64,000 nucleotides of DNA from Paludisphaera borealis (GTDB taxonomy: Bacteria; Planctomycetota; Planctomycetia; Isosphaerales; Isosphaeraceae). The notes under the pieces are model-generated. The model saw only the letters and a program-made list of their open reading frames with translations, made no database searches and had not been told where the DNA came from. The translations under genes and the position numbers were made by a program. The DNA is taken from NCBI RefSeq assembly GCF_001956985.1, contig NZ_CP019082.1, positions 1,550,001-1,614,000 on the forward strand. Reading direction: 5' to 3'. Shown piece after piece: positions 33,100 to 41,586 of this stretch (the first letter of the stretch is position 1; each line of letters starts with the position of its first letter).

Positions 33100-34101
33100 T
33101 CAGCCCAGCCGGGCCGACAGGCCGCGTAGGCGGCCGAGCCCGCGCGTGAGCCCATCAGCGACGGCCATCTGGTCGTCGAACCGCCGGTGCTCGCGGAACC
33201 GCCATCGAATCCAGCGCTCGCCGATCAGCACGTCAGCGGCGGCCTCGAAGGCCCCCGCTAACAATAGGTGCTCGGGATTCAGCGATTTGAATTCCATATA
33301 TGCCTTGATTCCTTCGGCCCGAAGCTGCCGGCCGGCGGGGAGCGGCAGCCACTCGCCTAGCAACCGAGCCAGGTCGGCTGCGACGGTCTCCACGTCCATC
33401 GCGCCGAAGTCGACCAGGCCGGTCACGCGATCGCCTTCAAACAGGAAGTGCTCGGGACGGGCGTCGCGAAGGCAGGGCTGAAGCGGCGAGGCGAGTCGGC
33501 TGGCCTCGCGGATCATCCCCAGGGCGCTTGGGGCCGTCCGTCGGGCCAGGCTCAGCCACTCGCGGGCCGTGGGCCGGCAGGGGTCGTCAGCCCCGGAGTT
33601 CAGATCGGCCTCGATCTTGTCGAAGCCCCCCGCCGTCAGTCGTTCCAACTCCTCGCAGCGCAGGATCAGACCGGGACTCCGACCGAGCGACGCATCCTTC
33701 GCGAGTCGAACGTGGAATTCACCGAGCGCCCGGAACGCCGCGCGGACGCGCTCGACCCTCGGAGGCCGGCTCGCGTCGGCCGAGCCGGCGAGCCAGGGGG
33801 TGACCTCCCAGCAGGTTCCCTGTAGTTCCTGAACCGTCCGTCCGTCGAGCGCGAGGATCGGCAGGGGCACGAAGGCGAGGTCGCCGGCCTCGCGGAGCCA
33901 GCCGTGGATCGTCTCAATGCGCTCCCTGCGCTGCCCTGCTTCGGGCCAGGCTCTGACGAGTCGCTCGCCCGACGCCGACGTGTACCGCCAGAGCCGCGAG
34001 CCGCTATGGCCGCCGAAACCGCCCAATGGCCGGAGGACGTCGACCGGTTGGAGATCGCGACCGTACCGCTCCAGGAGCCGCTTCGGCGCGTCGGAAGTCA
34101 T
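33100..34101 (-). CDS. Aminoglycoside-phosphotransferase-like kinase-fold protein
   Basis: 333 residues. N-terminal lobe: VLRPLGGFGGHSGSRLWRY and ERLVRAWPEA. The catalytic region reads QPCLRDARPEHFLFEGDRV then GLVDFGAMDVETVAADLARL: the Asp of the catalytic loop and the DFG-like Asp are kept, while the usual His and Asn of HGD-x4-N are Arg and His. The substrate is unknown; small-molecule kinase activity is likely but not certain. Its ATG overlaps the stop of the plsC-like gene as ATGA, so the two are coupled. Confidence 0.7.
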   Translation of the reverse strand: MTSDAPKRLLERYGRDLQPVDVLRPLGGFGGHSGSRLWRYTSASGERLVRAWPEAGQRRERIETIHGWLREAGDLAFVPLPILALDGRTVQELQGTCWEVTPWLAGSADASRPPRVERVRAAFRALGEFHVRLAKDASLGRSPGLILRCEELERLTAGGFDKIEADLNSGADDPCRPTAREWLSLARRTAPSALGMIREASRLASPLQPCLRDARPEHFLFEGDRVTGLVDFGAMDVETVAADLARLLGEWLPLPAGRQLRAEGIKAYMEFKSLNPEHLLLAGAFEAAADVLIGERWIRWRFREHRRFDDQMAVADGLTRGLGRLRGLSARLG

Positions 34102-34895
34102 CCGGCTCGCGCCGGCATGGTCGAGGTCTCGACAGTCTCGGGGCCTGCTTCCGGGTCGGCTTCGAGGCACTGGGCCTGGAGTTCCAGGAGGGCGCGTTCG
34201 AATCGATCGGAGACCCGCGCGAGCACATTCTTGTCGCCGGCCTGAGAGGGTTTAATGTCGGACATGTCGATGGGAGGACCGAACCGGACGCGGGCGCGCG
34301 ACCGCCACAGGAGCGACTGGGCGATGTCGTCGGTCAGCGGCGATCCATAGATGTATGCGGGGATGACGGGTGCCCCGGACCGCACGGCGATGAACGCGGC
34401 GCCGGGCAGCATCGGTCCCAGCGTACGGCCGGAATTCGCCGTGACCTTGCCCTCGGGAAAGATCGGCAAGACCTTCCCTTCGTCGAGCGCCCGGAGCGCC
34501 ACGCGGATGGCCTGGAGGTCGCGGCCGTCGCGGTTGACGGGTATGCAGCCGACGCGGACGCAAAACGCGTGGACGATCGGCAGCTCGAAGAACTCGCGCG
34601 CGATCATGAACCCGAGCACTCGGCGGCAGCTCGACTGGAGCAGCAGGTGGTCGATGCAGCAGGTATGGTTCGAGATCAGGACGGCCGGGCCGGTCTCGGG
34701 CAGCGGCGCCCAGCCGACGTGTTGGAGCCGGTGCCAGAACCAGGTGTAGAATCGAATGACCCACCAGTAGAAGGCGAGGTCGCCGTGGATTTCCGGTTTG
34801 ATCCTTGCTGCGGCGTCGGCCTCGCCGCGAGTCATGAGGACGCGGGGCAAGGCGAGCAGGAGGGCGGTCAAGGCGAGCGAAACCCAGGAGTTCAT
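34098..34895 (-). CDS. 1-acyl-sn-glycerol-3-phosphate acyltransferase family (PlsC-like)
   Basis: 265 residues. An N-terminal hydrophobic helix (about 4-21) anchors it at the membrane. The acyltransferase motifs are ISNHTCCIDHLLL (H-x4-D), CIPVNRDGRDL, PIFPEGKVTANSGRT (phosphate-binding) and GAPVIPAYIYGSP. Expected role: acylation of lysophosphatidic acid or a related lysolipid in phospholipid synthesis. The kinase-like gene begins within its stop codon, suggesting that the partner modifies a related lipid head group or alcohol (inference). Confidence 0.85.
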   Translation of the reverse strand: MNSWVSLALTALLLALPRVLMTRGEADAAARIKPEIHGDLAFYWWVIRFYTWFWHRLQHVGWAPLPETGPAVLISNHTCCIDHLLLQSSCRRVLGFMIAREFFELPIVHAFCVRVGCIPVNRDGRDLQAIRVALRALDEGKVLPIFPEGKVTANSGRTLGPMLPGAAFIAVRSGAPVIPAYIYGSPLTDDIAQSLLWRSRARVRFGPPIDMSDIKPSQAGDKNVLARVSDRFERALLELQAQCLEADPEAGPETVETSTMPARAG

Positions 34896-35031
34896 GAAGC
34901 GCGGGCACCTTCAATCAGCGGCGGCGTGTGAGCCTCGGGCCTGTTAGCCGCGAGACCTCGATCGATGACCCTTCCATTGTACGCGAGGCCGAGAGCCAGT
35001 GGTACGCGAGGGCGGTCGACGGCTGGCTGGT

Positions 35032-36162
35032 TCAGGCCGCTTTGCGGGCGACCCGGCGGCGGGCCATGAACCCGGCACCGAGGCCGGAAGCGATCCAGAC
35101 GGCGATCGTCGAGGGTTCGGGCACGGCGGCCGCGAGGATCTGGGCGCCGTCGATGCCCAGGCCGTGCATCATCTGACAGAACTGGCAGTGGCAATTGGCG
35201 GGGTGGTTGGCCAGCTTCATGAGTTCCGAGCCCAGGCTGCCGATCCCCGCCCCGTTGTTCGCGGACTGCATAAGCGCGACGGCGGCGGGGCTGAACTTGG
35301 TGTTCGGATCGGTGAGCATCGACCAGGTCGCAACCGCCGAGTCGAGGTACGCGCCGGTGGTGTCGGGGTGCGTTCCAACGCCCAGTGCGTGCATCAGCTC
35401 GTGGGAGATGTTGTGCGCCACGGCCCAGGCGAGCTGGTCGGGGGTGGTGGCGTAGTTGAGCTTGTCAATGAAGCCGAAGCCGTTGGCGCCGACGTCGGTG
35501 ATGCCGATGGCGCTCGGGTTCGGTCCGTACGAGGCACCCGATACGACGCTCATCATATGCACGGCGGGCTTGTTCGGATCGTCGGTCAGACTGATATTCA
35601 TGCCGCTGATGTTGAAGGTATGCTGGATGTCGCTGAGGACCTGGCTGGCGAAGCTGCTCTGCTGGGCCGCGGTGGGCGTGCCGCCGAAGACGCTGGTGGC
35701 CGTCGGGCTGGTGTACCAGGGCTGCGGCGAGCCGGTCGTGATCGTGGACGCCTCGGCGTACGGGCCCTGCCCCAGGTTGATGAACGCATCGACGGGGGGG
35801 GCCAGCGAAGCCGTCGTGGCCGAGGCTGACGAACTGATCGACCCGGTCGACACCGGCGTGAGGGTCGGGGCGGGCACCGTCTGGGCGGCGAGCGGCGCCG
35901 GCGCGATCGGACTGCTTGTTGCGACCGGCGCGGCGTAGGTGGCCGTGGGAGCCTGGTAGGTCGTGTTCGTGTACCAGTCCGACGGGAGGTTCGAGACGGT
36001 GGTTGTGGGAGCGTAGATGTTTCCCGCGGAGTTGAGATGGTTGGCGTACCAGGCGGTTAACGTGGCTTGGGTGCCGAACCAGGACAAAGGCGCCGCGGTC
36101 GCCGAGGTCGCGAACACACTCCACGCGACGATTCCAACGGCCGTCGTCCTGATTGCGGGCAT
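35032..36162 (-). CDS. PEP-CTERM protein with metzincin-type metalloprotease motif
   Basis: 376 residues. Signal peptide: MPAIRTTAVGIVAWSVFATSATA. A Pro/Ala/Thr/Ser-rich linker follows (about 70-140). The domain at about 170-300 has NISHELMHALGVGTH, an exact HExxHxxGxxH zinc motif. A cysteine cluster CHCQFCQMMH lies near 345. The C-terminus VPEPSTIAVWIASGLGAGF plus basic RRRVARKA is a canonical PEP-CTERM exosortase signal. The protein is therefore probably exported, processed by exosortase and able to bind zinc. GGGAGG before the ATG at 36162 decides the start. It stands alone; no exosortase gene is in the window. Confidence 0.85.
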   Translation of the reverse strand: MPAIRTTAVGIVAWSVFATSATAAPLSWFGTQATLTAWYANHLNSAGNIYAPTTTVSNLPSDWYTNTTYQAPTATYAAPVATSSPIAPAPLAAQTVPAPTLTPVSTGSISSSASATTASLAPPVDAFINLGQGPYAEASTITTGSPQPWYTSPTATSVFGGTPTAAQQSSFASQVLSDIQHTFNISGMNISLTDDPNKPAVHMMSVVSGASYGPNPSAIGITDVGANGFGFIDKLNYATTPDQLAWAVAHNISHELMHALGVGTHPDTTGAYLDSAVATWSMLTDPNTKFSPAAVALMQSANNGAGIGSLGSELMKLANHPANCHCQFCQMMHGLGIDGAQILAAAVPEPSTIAVWIASGLGAGFMARRRVARKAA

Positions 36163-37012
36163 ACGAACCTCCCTGTTCGTGTCCGAGCCGCCGTTTCCTG
36201 GCGACTCGTCGACCCACTGGTAGTTTGTAACGCTTAGCGCTTCACGGCTCGGTCGCACAGCTCAGGTCGTTGAGCTTCATCGAGCCGCTGGATTGTCCGT
36301 CGCGGTAGTCGCGTCGAGGTCGGCCTCTTTATAGCAAGCGGCGTGCCGACCGATCTGTGGAGCGTGTTCGGCGGCCTTCATCGTCATATCCGGTGCGACT
36401 CCTTCCGCCCGAAGTCCCGTTGAATTCGCGATTTGCGGCCGACGATGAGTTTGTCGATTATTCCTTCCTGGTGGGGCGCGGCGGGGGCCGCATCACGCCT
36501 CACGGAGTAGTTCTTACAAGTCGCGTGTAACTAGTGCCCGGGCCAGGGGCTTCGCCAACAGGTCTTGGGTACGCCGGGAGGGCTTCTCCAACCGGTCGGG
36601 TCGGTTGGTCGAGGTGCGTCGCGCTCTATTAGGATTTCATGTCATGGGCATTCCAGTAGCAGAGCAGAAAGGGGAATCCCCGAAGGGATCTCGATCGCCG
36701 GCAATTCGCGGGCGGCTCGGCTGTGGGATGCAGGGCGTCTCGCATGTTATTCGCGAGAGGCCGCCGATCAGGCCGCCGGCATGGGCGCGGTCAAAGCGCG
36801 CTAACTGTATCGAACGTCGTTGATGAACGCGCAGGCCGATCATCGTTCGGTGATCCGTCGCAGTCCTGATCGGAAGCGCCGTTGCGGCGGATTCATCAGG
36901 AAGACCGAGCCGAGGCGGTCGGCGATGGCCTCGACGCGACGGCCCGGGCGGGCTCGCGTCGAGGCGATGGCGAGAGGCGAATGGGGAGAGGGGAGGCGTT
37001 GTTCGGGCGCGG
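36163..37012. other. 850-base intergenic region, no supported gene
   Basis: Lies upstream of the PEP-CTERM gene and downstream of the ACP gene. Short open frames here have no start signals or recognisable sequence. I see no tRNA, no clear riboswitch and no strong terminator. Confidence 0.4.
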
Positions 37013-37288
37013 TCAGGCGGCGGTTTTCAGCTCGTGATCGAGGGTCCGGGCGAGGTCGGCGACGCACTTCATGTTCGGTACTTCGTCCAGGTCGATCGTG
37101 ACCTGGTAGCGATCTTCCATGAGCATGATCACGCGAACGAGGTCAAGCGAATCGAGCGCCAGCTCCTCGAGCAGCAGGGTTTCCGCGGTGATCGTTCGCT
37201 CCTTGGCCTTGGCCGAGACGGAACGGATCATCTCCGACACCACGTCCAGGAGACTGGCAATCTTGTCCGACGTGAGACAGGTATTCAT
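37013..37288 (-). CDS. Acyl carrier protein
   Basis: 91 residues. The phosphopantetheine attachment motif is LEELALDSLDLVRVIMLME with the modified Ser in DSL, and the four-helix pattern of an ACP is clear (helix I about 8-22, helix II from the Ser). It lacks the very acidic composition of housekeeping AcpP and is a divergent, possibly specialised carrier. GAGG lies about 9 bases before the ATG. It is isolated on the minus strand; a ketoacyl synthase and an LpxL-like acyltransferase lie 2-4 kb to the right on the other strand. Confidence 0.85.
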   Translation of the reverse strand: MNTCLTSDKIASLLDVVSEMIRSVSAKAKERTITAETLLLEELALDSLDLVRVIMLMEDRYQVTIDLDEVPNMKCVADLARTLDHELKTAA

Positions 37289-37812
37289 CACTTTGGCCTC
37301 GTCCTCGCGAGTGTCAACCGAGCGGTCGCCCCGCCGGTCGCGCCGTCCAGCCCTGGGGCGAATGATCGCCAGATCAGGACGGCATTGGAACGTCTCTCGT
37401 CGGCACATGGCGGCCAAGTCTCTTCAGACGTCCTCATGTTTCACGAACGAGTATCGGCGTCCAGCCCAACTTGAGTTGAGACTTTTTCAAAGAATCCAGT
37501 GGGAGCCGTTCTTGTGGGTCGTAGGGGTCGGGGCGTCGGTGGACCTGGCGGCTTCGATGGGAGTCCCGACTGGACCGAACGGGCCCGAGGCGCAAGCCTC
37601 CTGAACGGTGGTATTTGGATTTCTGACCGAATTCACGGCCAGTGCGTTGCCCCCCCCGCGACGGGGCACTAGAATGAGGACCGGATTCGAGTTTGGCGGT
37701 GTCGTCCCACGCATGTGAGTTTTGACGTGGGATCCAGCCGAGTGATTTTGCTGGAATCTCCAAACGAGACTTCTCGCCTACTTAATCTTTCACTGTTAGG
37801 AGCGATTCGACG
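37289..37812. other. Intergenic region between ACP and lipoprotein genes
   Basis: 524 bases separating divergent genes, so it should contain both promoters. I could not pick a convincing -35/-10 pair on either strand and see no gene. Confidence 0.4.
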
Positions 37813-38106
37813 ATGAAATCTGGATTCAAGGGCCTGGTTCTGGCCTCGACGGTTGGTCTGAGCGTGGCCTTGATCAGCGGCTGCAACACCGAGGAAGCCC
37901 CGCCGGTCTCGACGCCCCCGAGCTCGCCCGCCAAGGTGGCGCCGGCCCCGGCTCCCGCGAAGACCCCGGAAGACAAGCCGGCCGCCCCGGCCGCTGACAA
38001 GGCCGCCGCCCCGGCTGCTGACAAGGCCGCCGCCCCGGCCCCGGCTCCGGCCGAAGGCGACCACAAGGACGCCCCCAAGGTCGAAGAGCCCAAGAAGGCT
38101 GGCTGA
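37813..38106 (+). CDS. Small lipoprotein with Ala/Pro/Lys-rich repeats
   Basis: 97 residues. The signal MKSGFKGLVLASTVGLSVALISGC ends in a good lipobox (ISGC), so Cys24 should be lipidated. The mature part is low-complexity, rich in Ala, Pro, Lys and Asp, with two exact ADKAAAPA repeats; at the DNA level a 21-base stretch is repeated with a 24-base period (37993-38013 and 38017-38037). GGAG lies about 10 bases before the ATG and a strong terminator follows, so this is probably a well-expressed single-gene unit. Likely a cell-surface spacer or wall-interacting protein; function unknown. Confidence 0.75.
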   Translation: MKSGFKGLVLASTVGLSVALISGCNTEEAPPVSTPPSSPAKVAPAPAPAKTPEDKPAAPAADKAAAPAADKAAAPAPAPAEGDHKDAPKVEEPKKAG

Positions 38107-38157
38107 CAGCCGCTCGACGGCGGTCGCCAGCGACCGTCTCGAATCTTGATTTCCAAC

Positions 38158-38197
38158 GGGCCGCGTGCGAGCTTCTCGCACGCGGCCCGCTCGTTTT
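38158..38197 (+). terminator. Strong intrinsic terminator after the lipoprotein gene
   Basis: A perfect 14-base-pair stem: GGGCCGCGTGCGAG (38158-38171), loop CTT, CTCGCACGCGGCCC (38175-38188), followed by GCTCGTTTT. This is the cleanest terminator in the window. Confidence 0.85.
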
Positions 38198-38223
38198 GAC
38201 TCGCGGACGGTAGGGCTGGCGCC

Positions 38224-39084
38224 TCACCGATCACTCTGGACGACGGGGTTCTCCAGCATGCCGATTCCTTCGATCGTGATCCGCGCCACGTCGCCGGCGG
38301 CGAGGCTGAAGTCGTCGGGCGGCACCACGCCGGTTCCGGTCAGTAGCACCGCGCCGTCGGGGAAAAGATTGTCTCGTCCCAGCCAGCCGATCAGCTCCTC
38401 GTAGCGTCGAGCCATCCGCGACGTGCTCGTCCGCCCCGAGAAGACGACCTCCCCGGCCCGCTCGATTTCGAGCCGGACTTCTAGGGCGTCGGGCTTCGGC
38501 AGCGCGGCCGCGAGCGTGATCACCGGCCCGAGCGCGCAGCAGCCGTCATAGACCTTGGCCTGAGGCAGATAAAGCGGATTCTCGCCTTCGATGTCGCGCG
38601 CGCTCATGTCGTTGCCGACGGTGAAGCCGACGAGTTCCAGGCTCGGCGAGAGGACCAGGGCAAGCTCGGGCTCGGGCACCGACCATATCGAGTCGTGACG
38701 GACGCGAACCGGCTGCGACGGGCCGGCGACGCGGCTCGGCGTCGCCTTGAAGAACAGCTCCGGCCGAGGCGCGCGGTAGACGAGGTCGTAAAACGTCGCC
38801 CCCTGCTCCGACTCTTCCTGGCGAGCCACCTTGCTCCGCTCGTACGTCACTCCCGCGCCCCAGACTTCCTGGCGGTCGATCGGGGCGAGCACGCGAACCG
38901 AAGCGAGATCGAGTCGTTCGGACGTTCGCCGCTTTCCGTCCTCGACCGCGCGGGCGACGTCCGGGCTGTGAAGGAGGTCCGAAAGGGCCGACGGGCCGGC
39001 GCCGAGGGGGACGACGCGGCCGTCTTCAAGGCATCCCACGCGGGGCGTCGGGTCGGTACCGAGAGTGAACTTGAGCAACCGCAT
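38224..39084 (-). CDS. Fumarylacetoacetate hydrolase (FAH) family enzyme
   Basis: 286 residues. The C-terminal FAH domain (about 70-280) shows VWGAGVTYERSK, SVPEPELALVLSPSLELVG (metal-binding Glu), FTVGNDMSARDIEGENPLY (Asp), QAKVYDGCCALGP and LLTGTGVVPPDDFSLAAGD. The EPELALV and ARDIEGENPLYLPQ forms resemble sugar-acid dehydratases such as 2-keto-3-deoxyarabinonate dehydratase, so a role in sugar-acid breakdown is likelier than tyrosine catabolism. The gene is alone on this strand, convergent with the lipoprotein gene and divergent from the ketoacyl synthase. Confidence 0.85.
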   Translation of the reverse strand: MRLLKFTLGTDPTPRVGCLEDGRVVPLGAGPSALSDLLHSPDVARAVEDGKRRTSERLDLASVRVLAPIDRQEVWGAGVTYERSKVARQEESEQGATFYDLVYRAPRPELFFKATPSRVAGPSQPVRVRHDSIWSVPEPELALVLSPSLELVGFTVGNDMSARDIEGENPLYLPQAKVYDGCCALGPVITLAAALPKPDALEVRLEIERAGEVVFSGRTSTSRMARRYEELIGWLGRDNLFPDGAVLLTGTGVVPPDDFSLAAGDVARITIEGIGMLENPVVQSDR

Positions 39085-39240
39085 CGAGGTCTTCCTTCAC
39101 TGGGGTGGAGAGGATTCGGGGCGTTCCGCTTGCAGCCGGACCCGCCATCATACGATCATCGGCAAGGGGAAATCAGCCATCCGGCGGCGGCCGTCGAGCC
39201 GCGCCGGGCGAGGTCGCCGAGGTTTGCGATGGAGCCGACG

Positions 39241-40509
39241 ATGCCGGAACGGATCTACGTGGTGGGACATGGGGCGATCACCTGCCTTGGGCTGGATATG
39301 GACGAAACCTGGCGGGGACTGATCGCCGGCAAGTCGGGACTGCGTCGTCAGCCGACTCTGGGACGCGACCAATTCCTTCAGGACGTCGCCGGCGTCGTCG
39401 ACGACCTGGCCGCCGTGTCGCGGACCGAGGATCGCGAGTTGACGAGGCTCTCGGCGCGATTCTTGACGCTCTCGATGGCGGCGGCCCGCGCGGCCTGGGC
39501 CGACGCCGGGCTGGACCGCCTCGGCGACCGGATCGACGCCGACCGCGCGGCGGTCGTGGTCGGTTCGGCGTTCGGCGGGCTCGACTTCCTCGAAGCTCAG
39601 CAAGCTCGGGCGCGCAAGCGGCAAGACCTCTCCGTCAGCCCGTTTCTCGTTCCCGGCCTGCTGATCAACCAGGCCGGCGGCCAGATCTCGCAGCAGTTGA
39701 AGCTCTACGGGCCGGGGATGGCACCCGCGAACGCCTGCGCGTCGGGGGGCCACGCGATCATCTTCGGCGCGATGCTCCTGAAGGCCGGTGACGCCGACCT
39801 GGCCCTCTGTGGTGCCGGCGAAAGCGCGTTCATGCCGGCCATTGTGAACGGCTTCTACACCATGAAGGCCCTCTTCGGCGGCAAAGCCGGCGACCGTTCG
39901 GAGAACGACCCCTCGGCGGCGAGCCGACCGTTCAGCCGTGACCGCTCGGGCTTCGTGATGTCTGAGGGCGCCGGCATGATCGCCCTGGCCACCGCGAGCG
40001 CCGTCGAGCGACTGGGGCTCAAACCACAGGCCGAGCTGCTCGGTTACGCCCTCAATTCGGACGGCTCGCACATGACGATGCCGAACCAGGAGCGGATCAC
40101 CCGTTGCGTCGGTCAGGCCCTTCGGAATGCGGGCGTCCAGCCGGATTCGGTCGACTATTACAACGCCCACGGCACGAGCACCCAGGCCAACGACGCGACC
40201 GAGACGAAGGTGCTCAAGGAGGTCTTCGGCGACCGCGCCGGGAAGTTGCTGGTCAGCTCGATCAAGGGGGCGCTCGGCCACAGTCTGGGTGCGGCGTCGG
40301 CTATCGAGGCGGCTGCGTGCGTCCGTGTGCTCAACGATCAAGTCGTCCCGCCGACGATCAACTACCTCGCCGACCCCGAGCTGGATCTCGACTATGTGCC
40401 CAACCAGGCGCGCGAGGCCCGCGTGCGGACGATCCTGAGCGCCTCGTTCGGGTTCGGAGGCACGAACAACGTGCTCGTGTTCGGTCGCGCGGACAGATCG
40501 GGCTCGTAA
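39241..40509 (+). CDS. Beta-ketoacyl-ACP synthase (FabF-like)
   Basis: 422 residues, thiolase fold. The catalytic triad is complete: Cys166 in PANACASGGHAI, His in NAHGTSTQANDATE, and His in SIKGALGHSLGAASAIE. The end ASFGFGGTNNVLVF is typical of KAS I/II. It differs from housekeeping FabF in N-terminal and loop sequences, so it may serve a specialised acyl chain. GGAG lies 8 bases before the ATG at 39241; an ATG at 39229 with its own GAGG is equally plausible and adds four residues. The LpxL-like acyltransferase gene follows after 119 bases. Confidence 0.9.
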   Translation: MPERIYVVGHGAITCLGLDMDETWRGLIAGKSGLRRQPTLGRDQFLQDVAGVVDDLAAVSRTEDRELTRLSARFLTLSMAAARAAWADAGLDRLGDRIDADRAAVVVGSAFGGLDFLEAQQARARKRQDLSVSPFLVPGLLINQAGGQISQQLKLYGPGMAPANACASGGHAIIFGAMLLKAGDADLALCGAGESAFMPAIVNGFYTMKALFGGKAGDRSENDPSAASRPFSRDRSGFVMSEGAGMIALATASAVERLGLKPQAELLGYALNSDGSHMTMPNQERITRCVGQALRNAGVQPDSVDYYNAHGTSTQANDATETKVLKEVFGDRAGKLLVSSIKGALGHSLGAASAIEAAACVRVLNDQVVPPTINYLADPELDLDYVPNQAREARVRTILSASFGFGGTNNVLVFGRADRSGS

Positions 40510-40628
40510 CCAGCGTTCGAATCTGACATTGCCAGGGACGCCTCGGCGTGCCAAACTCCGGCCGAGCGGAGGGGCGGGCGCAGGAGGCGCGCGACCTATT
40601 TCGCCCCCGGCAGGACGAGGAGCAGGCG

Positions 40629-41555
40629 ATGGATCGACGCGCGGTCAACATCCGCAAAGGGTTTCTACGAGGGGTGTTGCCATTCGTTCGACTGTTGCCG
40701 CTGCCCGTGGCGTCCAGGTTCTTATCGGGCATCGGCCGGTTTGAATACCGCATGAGCAAAGGGGTTCGCGCGGCGTTCGATTCGGCCGTTTCGCAGGGGG
40801 GCAAAACTCTGCGGTGCGACTGGGACGTGCCGGCCGTCGGCGAGCGGCTCGCCGGCAACCACATCCTCTGGCGGTCGCGCGACCTGCTGCTCGACGGCCC
40901 CTCGAAAGAGCGGGCGCTCAACATGTTCGACGTCGAGGGGCGCGAGCATCTCGACGCGGCGTTGGCCCAGAAAAAAGGCTGCGTGCTGCTCACCAGCCAC
41001 TTCGGGGCCCACATGCTGCCGGCGCACTGGCTCTATCGCCAGGATTACCCGCTGCGTCTCTACATGGAACGCCCGCGCAACGTCTCTAAGTTCATGATCG
41101 ATCGCTTCACCGACGACGGCGAATTGAGCCAGGGCAAGCTGTTCATCTCGCGCCGGGGCGGCTCGACCGACGCCGCCAGTAGCATCCTCCGCGCGGTGCG
41201 GGTGCTCCGGTCGGGCATGATGCTCTTCCTCGCCGGTGACGTCCGCTGGAGCGGTCAATTGACGGCCGAAGCCCATTTCATGGGCCAGACCCAACGGTTC
41301 TCGACCACCTGGATCGCCCTGGCCGCGATGAGCCAGGCTCCGGTGGTACCCGTCTTCTGCCGCATCGGCGACGACGACCGCTACCACCTGGAATTCCAGC
41401 CCTCCTTTCAGGTCCCGCGCGACGCTCAGCAGGAAGACAAATCGAGCGTCTACGCCCAGCGGTTCCTCGATCTCCTCGAAGAACAGGTCCGCCGCTATCC
41501 GTCCAACAGCAACGAATACCTGTTCTGGAAAGAGCCCGAAGAGTCGGCGGTCTGA
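40629..41555 (+). CDS. LpxL/HtrB-like lysophospholipid acyltransferase with altered catalytic motif
   Basis: 308 residues; family organisation resembles lipid A late acyltransferases (N-terminal hydrophobic patch, then GCVLLTSHFGAHMLPAHWL, RRGGSTDAASSILRAVRVLRSG, LFLAGDVRWSGQ and VVPVFCRIGDD). In LpxL the first motif is H-x4-E; here it is His124-FGAH-Met129, so the usual acidic residue is missing. It may use another residue or act on a different acyl donor. GAGGAG 6-7 bases before the ATG fixes the start. It follows the ketoacyl synthase and may transfer the acyl chain that the synthase elongates. Confidence 0.75.
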   Translation: MDRRAVNIRKGFLRGVLPFVRLLPLPVASRFLSGIGRFEYRMSKGVRAAFDSAVSQGGKTLRCDWDVPAVGERLAGNHILWRSRDLLLDGPSKERALNMFDVEGREHLDAALAQKKGCVLLTSHFGAHMLPAHWLYRQDYPLRLYMERPRNVSKFMIDRFTDDGELSQGKLFISRRGGSTDAASSILRAVRVLRSGMMLFLAGDVRWSGQLTAEAHFMGQTQRFSTTWIALAAMSQAPVVPVFCRIGDDDRYHLEFQPSFQVPRDAQQEDKSSVYAQRFLDLLEEQVRRYPSNSNEYLFWKEPEESAV

Positions 41556-41586
41556 TTTTGGGAGCCGTTCCCGCGCCCTGTCGACC

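Noticed and set aside
36163-37012. tRNA or riboswitch in the 850-base gap
   Set aside because: No cloverleaf, T-loop GTTCGAA-type sequence or known riboswitch core could be found.
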